Source: Xenia sp. Carnegie-2017 | Taxonomy: Eukaryota; Cnidaria; Anthozoa; Malacalcyonacea; Xeniidae | Assembly: GCF_021976095.1 (NCBI RefSeq) | Contig: NW_025813487.1 | Coordinates: 4,975,902-5,039,901, forward strand | Direction: 5' to 3' | Length of the DNA: 64,000 nucleotides | Part shown: positions 58,901 through 64,000 of the stretch, piece by piece | Layout of the letters: each line of letters begins with the position of its first letter | Numbering within the stretch: the first letter of the stretch is position 1 | Notes under the pieces: generated by a model | Database searches by the model: none | What the model was told of the DNA's origin: nothing | Seen by the model: only the letters and a program-made list of their open reading frames with translations | Translations under genes and position numbers: made by a program

Positions 58901-60162
58901 ATAAATGTTAATTGTGCCATGACATAGTCTTAGTTCACATCCTCTACGACTACAATTGTTAATTGTGCCGTGACATGGTCTTAGTTCACATCCTCTACGA
59001 CTATAAATGTTAATTGTGCCATGACATAGTCTTAGTTCACATCCTCTACGACTACAATTGTTAATTGTGCCGTGACATGGTCTTAATTCACATCCTCTAC
59101 GACTATAAATGTTAATTGTGCTATGACATAGTCTTAGTTCACATCCTCTACGACTATAAATGTTAATTGTGACATGACATGTTCTTAGTTCACATCCTCT
59201 ACGACTATAAATGTTAATTGTGACATGACATAGTCTTAGTTCACATCCTCTACGACTACAATTGTTAATTGTGCCGTGACATGGTCTTAATTCACATCCT
59301 CTACGACTATAAATGTTAATTGTGCCATGACATGGTCTTAGTTCACATCCTCTACTACTATAAATGTTAATTGTGACATGACATGTTCTTAGTTCACATC
59401 CTCTACGACTATAAATGTTAATTGTGCCATGACATGGTCTTAGTTCACATTCTCTACGACTATAAATGTTAATTGTGCCATGACATGTTCTTAGTTCACA
59501 TCCTCTACGACTACAATAGTTAATTGTGCCATGACATGGTCTTAGTTCAAATCCTCTACGACTATGAATGTTAATTGTGCCATGACATAGTCTTAGTTCA
59601 CATCCTCTACGACTACAATTGTTAATTGTGCCATGACATGGTCTTAGTTCACATCCTCTACGACTATAAATGTTAATTGTGCCATGACATGGTCTTAGTT
59701 CACATCCTCTACGACTACAAATGTTAATTGTGCCTTGACATAGTCTTAGTTCACATCCTCTACGACTATAAATGTTAATTGTGCCATGACATAGTCTTAG
59801 TTCACATCCTCCACGACTACAAATGTTAATTGTGCCATGACACGGTCTTAGTTAATATCGAAAACGTTGTAAAATTTTCTATGATGACAACATTACAACA
59901 CATGATTTTGCATGATAGTCAATGGTTCTAAATGCTCTTACACAATCCAATATGATCTTATATATTCTTACACAATTTATAACATGAAATGTAGTTTTGT
60001 AATAATTCATTTCTTTGCCATTTTTTTATTGCTAAGACTGATACTCCACCAAGAGTACCGAAAAAACCAAAGAACTTGGAGATGTGGCGACAACGAACAG
60101 AAACCGATGGAGCACAAAAAAATCACGTGATATCGCACGAGATATCACTGCAGCGAGGTTAG
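56000..60162 (+). CDS. CABIT adaptor paralogue with altered last exon
   Basis: Exons 56000-56716, 57172-57495, 58048-58188, 58269-58424 and 60037-60162 keep the phases of the 46263 gene and give about 487 aa. The CABIT module is intact (VVLVKDGYC, FILLPSKCEVKAQVLPMNF, FRCKNLS, KFVPL). Exon 3 carries YTSL, YSSV and YEPL and exon 4 YAVL and YDYI. Exon 5 starts like its paralogue (KNLEMWRQRTETDGAQ), then a run of seven A changes the relative frame. The original frame stops at 60160-60162, while the +1 frame stays open to 60497. No SAM domain follows in this exon; a broken SAM-like piece lies at 63642-63791. It may be a SAM-less adaptor, or an annotation split by a real or sequencing indel. Confidence 0.7.
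57660..58010. repeat. Decayed 51-bp minisatellite in paralogue intron 2
   Basis: Six or seven diverged units of the CCATAATGAACAATGTAAT type, in the same intron as the large array at 48395-49760. The repeat was therefore present before the two genes separated and later expanded in one of them. Confidence 0.8.
58625..59860. repeat. 51-bp minisatellite in CABIT paralogue intron 4
   Basis: About 24 units of CACATCCTCTACGACTATAA plus ATGTTAATTGTGCCATGACA plus TGGTCTTAGTT, 51 bp each, with ACTACAA/ACTATAA and GGTC/AGTC/GTTC variants arranged in recurring pairs. Unrelated in sequence to the other 51-bp array despite the equal period. About 58515-58570 just upstream matches the left part of the insertion at 27835. 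Confidence 0.93.
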
Positions 60163-60497
60163 CGCGTGAGGTTAGCACAAAGTTAGCAGGGAAGAAACAG
60201 TTTCTTAATTCAATTTCTGTATTAGGCGAAATGCGTAATCCTGTCATATCATCAAGTGATAAGGAAGTGTTTTCTTTTGAAAATGAGCAATCATCAGATA
60301 AAAAGAACATTTTTGATGGTGGACGTCATGAAAAGATGGACATAAGACAAGATGCAGATATTTTCGAAATACTCGATGCAGTACTGGTGAATGTCCAGCA
60401 AACTACGTCTCTCCGTACCAAAGCCACCAGACCTGTATTGATAAATCGCAGTGATTCATTGCATGAACAAGGTAAGTTATTCAAAAAGCCTGAGTAG
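60163..60497 (+). other. Alternate-frame extension of the CABIT paralogue
   Basis: In the +1 frame relative to the spliced model, a frame continuous from 60084 encodes a 137-codon stretch rich in charged residues (SRDIARDITAARLAREVSTK start) and ends at 60497, with a good donor AAG|GTAAGT near 60471. It has no SAM or other domain I know. It may be a new C-terminus reached by the frame change, or non-coding. Confidence 0.35.
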
Positions 60498-60527
60498 GAG
60501 TTTGTGACGTTATATGGAATTGTAAGC

Positions 60528-60590
60528 ATAGACGTAGCTATGACGTAGTTTAGCGTAGCTATGACGTAGCTATGACGTAGTTTATACCGT
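60528..60590. repeat. Short direct repeat of GTAGCTATGAC
   Basis: TAGCTATGACGTAG recurs three times within about 60 bp, interrupted by TTTAGC. Confidence 0.7.
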
Positions 60591-60676
60591 GGACTTTGGA
60601 CGGTAGTCCGCGTACTAAAGCTGCATATCTAATAAAGGAAAGAATTTAAGGTATGGAAAGCGGTTGAGGGATCCAA

Positions 60677-61268
60677 TATGGATACAATTACAATTGTACC
60701 AAATAATAATGGTTCTGTGAACTCTGAAGGAAAAATGGAAATTGAAATAATGAGGAAAACTGATAGTGAGGCTACTGAGAACTGAGGAAACTAATGAGAA
60801 CCAATATGAGGCTAACCAATAGTGAGCCTACCTTAGATACCGAGGTAACCAGTCAGAGACTAGATAAATGTAATGATAGTACTAGCTAAATTCTGAGGTA
60901 ACCAATAATGAGGCTAGCCTAGATACTGAGGTAACCAATAGTGAGGCTAGCCTAGATAACGGAAACTGATTGAGGCTAGATAACCAATAGTGAGGCTAGC
61001 CTAGATACTGCGGAAACTGATAGTGAGGCTAGCCTAGATAATGAGGTAACCAATAGTGAGGCTAGCCTAGATACTGCGGTAACTGATAGTGAGGCTAGCC
61101 TAGATACTGAGGTAACCAATAGTGAGGCTAGCCTAGATACTGCGGTAACTGATAGTGAGGCTAGCCTAGATACTGCGGTAACTGATAGTGAGGCTAGCCT
61201 AGATAGTGCGGAAAATAATAGTGAGGCTAGCCTAGGTACTAAGGAAACTAATAGTGAGGCCAGCTGAA
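60677..61268 (+). repeat. 33-bp repeat that reads as EASLDT-type peptide
   Basis: An ATG at 60677 opens a short frame (MDTITIVPNNNGSVNSEG start) that stops near 60784 after TDSEATEN. Degenerate and then regular 33-bp units follow to 61268. From about 60975 eight or so units are exact multiples of 33 and read, without stops, as the 11-residue unit NSEASLDTEVT with variants, ending SEAS-stop. This may be the remnant of an acidic repeat exon of the neighbouring protease gene, or only a minisatellite. Confidence 0.5.
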
Positions 61269-61591
61269 GTTTTGCGACTGCTAAAATTTTAATTGCCTTC
61301 CCTAATTTTGAAAAAATTGTTACTGCTCAACAATTATTCAACATTTCTTCATAGAATTTAATTTGAAAAGCCAATTTCTTGATGAACATTACAACATTAA
61401 AAAAGACGTACATGAAAAATTTAAAAGGTATGTTTAGGAATGGGCAAAACAAAATTCTCTTTTTCATCTTATTTGGTAGCTGCAAGATAGGAAAAATGGA
61501 TATATGAATGTATAATGAAGGTTTATAGATACTTATAGGCACATTGTTTTTAATTTAGATTCTTTATCCTATTTCTCATTCTATTATAAAG

Positions 61592-63107
61592 CATATCGTG
61601 GATATGTGGCAACTATGGAACAGTTAAAAAAAACAAAGTTATACCATATCCTCATTTGTATATCACAGTTGATGGTGATGAAGTGAAATCCGATGAAGAT
61701 TTAAAGAAACAAATTGACAAGATATTTAAATGGGAAGCATCAAAATTCATTGAAATCAGACGTAAACCTTACAAAAAACCAAAGATTCGATATTTATCAA
61801 ACTTCTGCGCTGTTCAAAAAAATGATACACCAAATCCAATGCAAAGACCGAATGATGTTTTTATGGCAAACCAATCTACCAGTGGCTCTCATGGTACAAT
61901 GACAATGTTCTGTGGCAAAAACAATAGGTATTACGCCTTGACATGCGCACATGTTGCTTGTGGCGCAAGTGACATGGTAGACAGTGCATTGGCTTTTAAC
62001 CAGAAAAAAGACTTTTTGGCAATTCGCGATGCCGTTAAACACCTTAATGAAGGTACAGCTCATTTTTACAAACTACCAAAAACTAAGAAAGAAGTTAAAC
62101 TTCCCTCTTTTCCTAATGGCGTGGTTGGTCATTTTGACGGAGAAGTTGATATTGTGAGAATTTTCATCGGTGGTAAACGTTATTTTCAGTATCTTGGAGG
62201 AGATGACATGGAATGTTTTGCCTTGAATTTAGATTTAGCAAATGAAGAACTTTACAAAAGAATCGAAAATGGGGATGAATCTGTGAAAGTTCGTACAGAT
62301 TATCATAACATTGGATTTATAAGTGAACGTTGTTGTTCTCACTTGACAAAGTCTTCAAATGGAAAAGAGAGGGAAATCATTTTTCAAAATGCAGTGAAAG
62401 TCAAAAGTAATTCACAATTTCTAGAAAATGGGGACTCTGGTGTACTTATTTATTTTTTTGATAAACAAAAAAATCTGCAGCCATTTGCATATGGTGTATG
62501 TGAAATAGATGATGATGATGATGATATCGATGATGGTGAGTGTGGTTATGGTGAAGGTGGTAAAATTGATGATGATGATGGTGGTGATGGTGGTAATGTT
62601 GATGATGATGATGGTGGTGATGGTGGTAATGTTAATGATGATGATGGTGGTGATGGCGGTAAAATTGATGATGATGATGGTGGTGATGGTGGTAATGTTG
62701 ATGATGATGATGTTGGTGATGGTGGTAATGATGATGATGATGTTGGTGATGGTGGTAATGTTGATGATGATGGTGGTGATGGTGGTAATGTTGATGATGA
62801 TGATGGTGGTGATGGTGGTAATGTTGATGATGATGATGGTGGTGATGGTGGTAATGTTGATGATGATGATGGTGGTGATGGTGGTAGTGTTGATGATGAT
62901 GGCTATGGAGGTGATGATGGTGGTGATGATGAAGGGGGTGGTGATGATGATGATGGTGATATTGAATGTGATGGTGGGAGTGATGGTGATGGTGATAATG
63001 TGATATTTAAAGGTCCACTTATGAAGACCTTCATATGTTTGAAATTAGACAAAGCTTTAACTGCTGTTGAATTGGACGATTGTGAATACTTCAGATCAGA
63101 GGTCTAA
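61592..63107 (+). CDS. Trypsin-fold (PA clan) protease-like protein with Asp/Gly repeat
   Basis: The exon starts after ATTATAAAG at 61592 and runs to a stop at 63105-63107 (about 505 codons); the true first Met must lie in an upstream exon, as none opens this frame. A chymotrypsin-type triad is visible: His in TCAHV (codon 61950-61952), Asp in GEVDIVRIF (62148-62150) and Ser in ENGDSGVLIYF (62436-62438). A strand pair, FAYGVCEI and TFICLKLDKALTAVEL, would close the second barrel, and the Asp/Gly repeat sits between them. No signal peptide is visible in this exon, so an intracellular protease or protease-like domain is possible. The neighbouring CABIT genes suggest nothing specific about its role. 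Confidence 0.65.
62505..63000 (+). repeat. Coding Asp/Gly repeat (GAT/GGT) in the protease-like gene
   Basis: About fourteen units of 27-30 bp read as DDDDGGDGGNV with small variants, all in frame. The other forward frame gives Met/Val-rich nonsense. The stretch is strongly acidic and could bind Ca2+ or simply be a tolerated loop expansion. Confidence 0.85.
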
Positions 63108-63260
63108 ACAGCAATCCAATGTCATCGGAACAAGACCAAACAATAACACAGATTTTTACTAATATTGACATGAAATAATGAATGGATAATAATGCTGTAT
63201 AGATATTTATAATTGTATTGTTTTTAGTTGCTTTATCTTATTTCATATTCTATTTTAAAG

Positions 63261-63438
63261 TTTATCGTGGATATGTTGGAACTATAGAACAGTTATAAAA
63301 AACAAAGTTATATCATATCGTCATTTATATATCACAGTTAATGCTGTTGAGCAAGAAGTTTCAAATACCGAGTTTTTCAGGCAGAATTTGGATATCCTAC
63401 GGAGAGAGAAACTTGCTGTCCATTACCTTAAACAATAA
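63261..63438 (+). pseudogene. Duplicated 5' part of the protease-like exon
   Basis: After TATTTTAAAG the frame reads SWICWNYRTVIKNKVISYRH and LYITV, matching SWICGNYGTVKKNKVIPYPH and LYITV at the start of the 61592 exon. It then diverges and stops at 63438. The intron end before it is also duplicated. Either a partial duplicate or a decayed second exon. Confidence 0.65.
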
Positions 63439-63641
63439 ACAATTTATGGCAACTTTATCCTGACAACGTCGTTCAGGTAATAATGTGGAATTGTAGAAAT
63501 AAAAGTATTTCAAAGCGGTTACGTGTGAATTAGAATTTTCACTGTCAATTAAAGTAATACCAATTCATCACAAATGGAATAGTTATCATTTTAATCGATT
63601 TTTTTAAGAGTTGAAATTTTATAGACACTTGATTTGTCTAG

Positions 63642-63791
63642 GATTGCATCGACATTCAAGATATGGATGAGACATCTTTAACCACGAAAAAAGAATCACC
63701 TGATATCAAACGATATCGTACATGTCAACGTATAAAAGACTTCTCAATTGAGGACGTCTGTTCACTGTTCAGGGACTTTTTAACAAGTTAA
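63642..63791 (+). pseudogene. Broken SAM-domain exon
   Basis: After TTTGTCTAG the frame runs to IKDFSIEDVCSLFRDFLTS and a stop. This resembles the first SAM helices of the intact gene (LSVADVSRLLKYLGLKDY). In the next frame over, LFNKLKIHHLVDSSIPG continues the pattern of a SAM helix and the I-D/S-G turn. It is probably the lost final exon of the 56000 CABIT gene or of another family member. Confidence 0.5.
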
Positions 63792-64000
63792 AAATCCATC
63801 ATTTAGTGGATAGTTCTATTCCGGGCTTTAGGCACGCCCTGATATCCATAATATCCCCCTGCCCCAAAATGCAACATACATAATGACAACGTCAAATTTG
63901 CATTTTAAGACACTCTCTGTTAATGTGAACTGTTTTAACACGGCAGTATCATTACATGTATATAGTTGTAGATATTCTAGGTTATCACATGTATATAGAT
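63792..64000. other. Right edge, nothing recognised
   Basis: No gene, repeat family or splice-bounded frame was seen beyond the SAM remnant. Confidence 0.4.

Noticed and set aside
58625-59860. CRISPR-like array in the second CABIT gene
   Set aside because: Same reason: a plain 51-bp minisatellite without spacers.
61656-61658. Translation start of the protease-like gene at TTG
   Set aside because: TTG is not a usual animal start; the frame is open upstream to a splice acceptor at 61590-61591, so the codon is internal Leu.
62509-63003. Met/Val-rich 164-codon frame
   Set aside because: It is the shifted frame of the Asp/Gly repeat inside the protease-like gene.

Overview
The window is AT-rich animal DNA: genes are split by GT-AG introns, intergenic space is large, and minisatellites and foldback elements are dense. 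The organism is most likely a cnidarian or a similar early-branching invertebrate. This is inferred from the mix of a tRNA-headed SINE, hammerhead-bearing Penelope-type repeats, a SAP/SWIM/YqaJ-type fossil, CABIT-SAM adaptors and intronless nuclease genes. It is not proven by any single marker. Layout: a truncated 103-bp satellite (1-642) precedes a complete nine-exon ethanolaminephosphotransferase gene (SELENOI/EPT1-like, 1479-6258, +). At 8.7-15.8 kb there are four tandem units, each with an intronless staphylococcal-nuclease-like gene; three of them start with the same 33-bp minisatellite. A complete twelve-exon PPM1G-type PP2C phosphatase lies on the minus strand (16188-23821). EPT1 and PPM1G are conserved housekeeping genes and frame the lineage-specific regions. 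From 24.5 to 42.7 kb an approximately 8.5-kb block is duplicated head to tail. Each block holds three two-exon genes (one +, two -), so six paralogues in all. They encode 165-196 aa proteins of a family I do not recognise, each ending in an Arg/Ser-rich tail and a CAAX box (CIIS, CVIS, CIVL or CVIL). They look like small prenylated membrane-anchored proteins and are the best candidate for an undescribed system here. From 43 to 64 kb there is a cluster of CABIT genes: three broken first-exon copies, one complete five-exon CABIT/SAM adaptor (46263-50929, GAREM-like, with Tyr motifs and a PxLPxK motif), and a paralogue (56000-60162) whose last exon has changed frame. Near the right edge is a PA-clan (trypsin-fold) protease-like gene with a long Asp/Gly repeat in one loop, then a duplicated scrap of its first exon and a broken SAM exon. 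A decayed SAP/SWIM/YqaJ-type gene lies between the two CABIT genes. Minisatellites sit in introns of EPT1, PPM1G and both CABIT genes and at the borders of the nuclease units. Tandem duplication by unequal exchange appears to be the main process shaping this locus. All gene models are read by eye from splice signals and protein similarity; no transcript data or database search was available.
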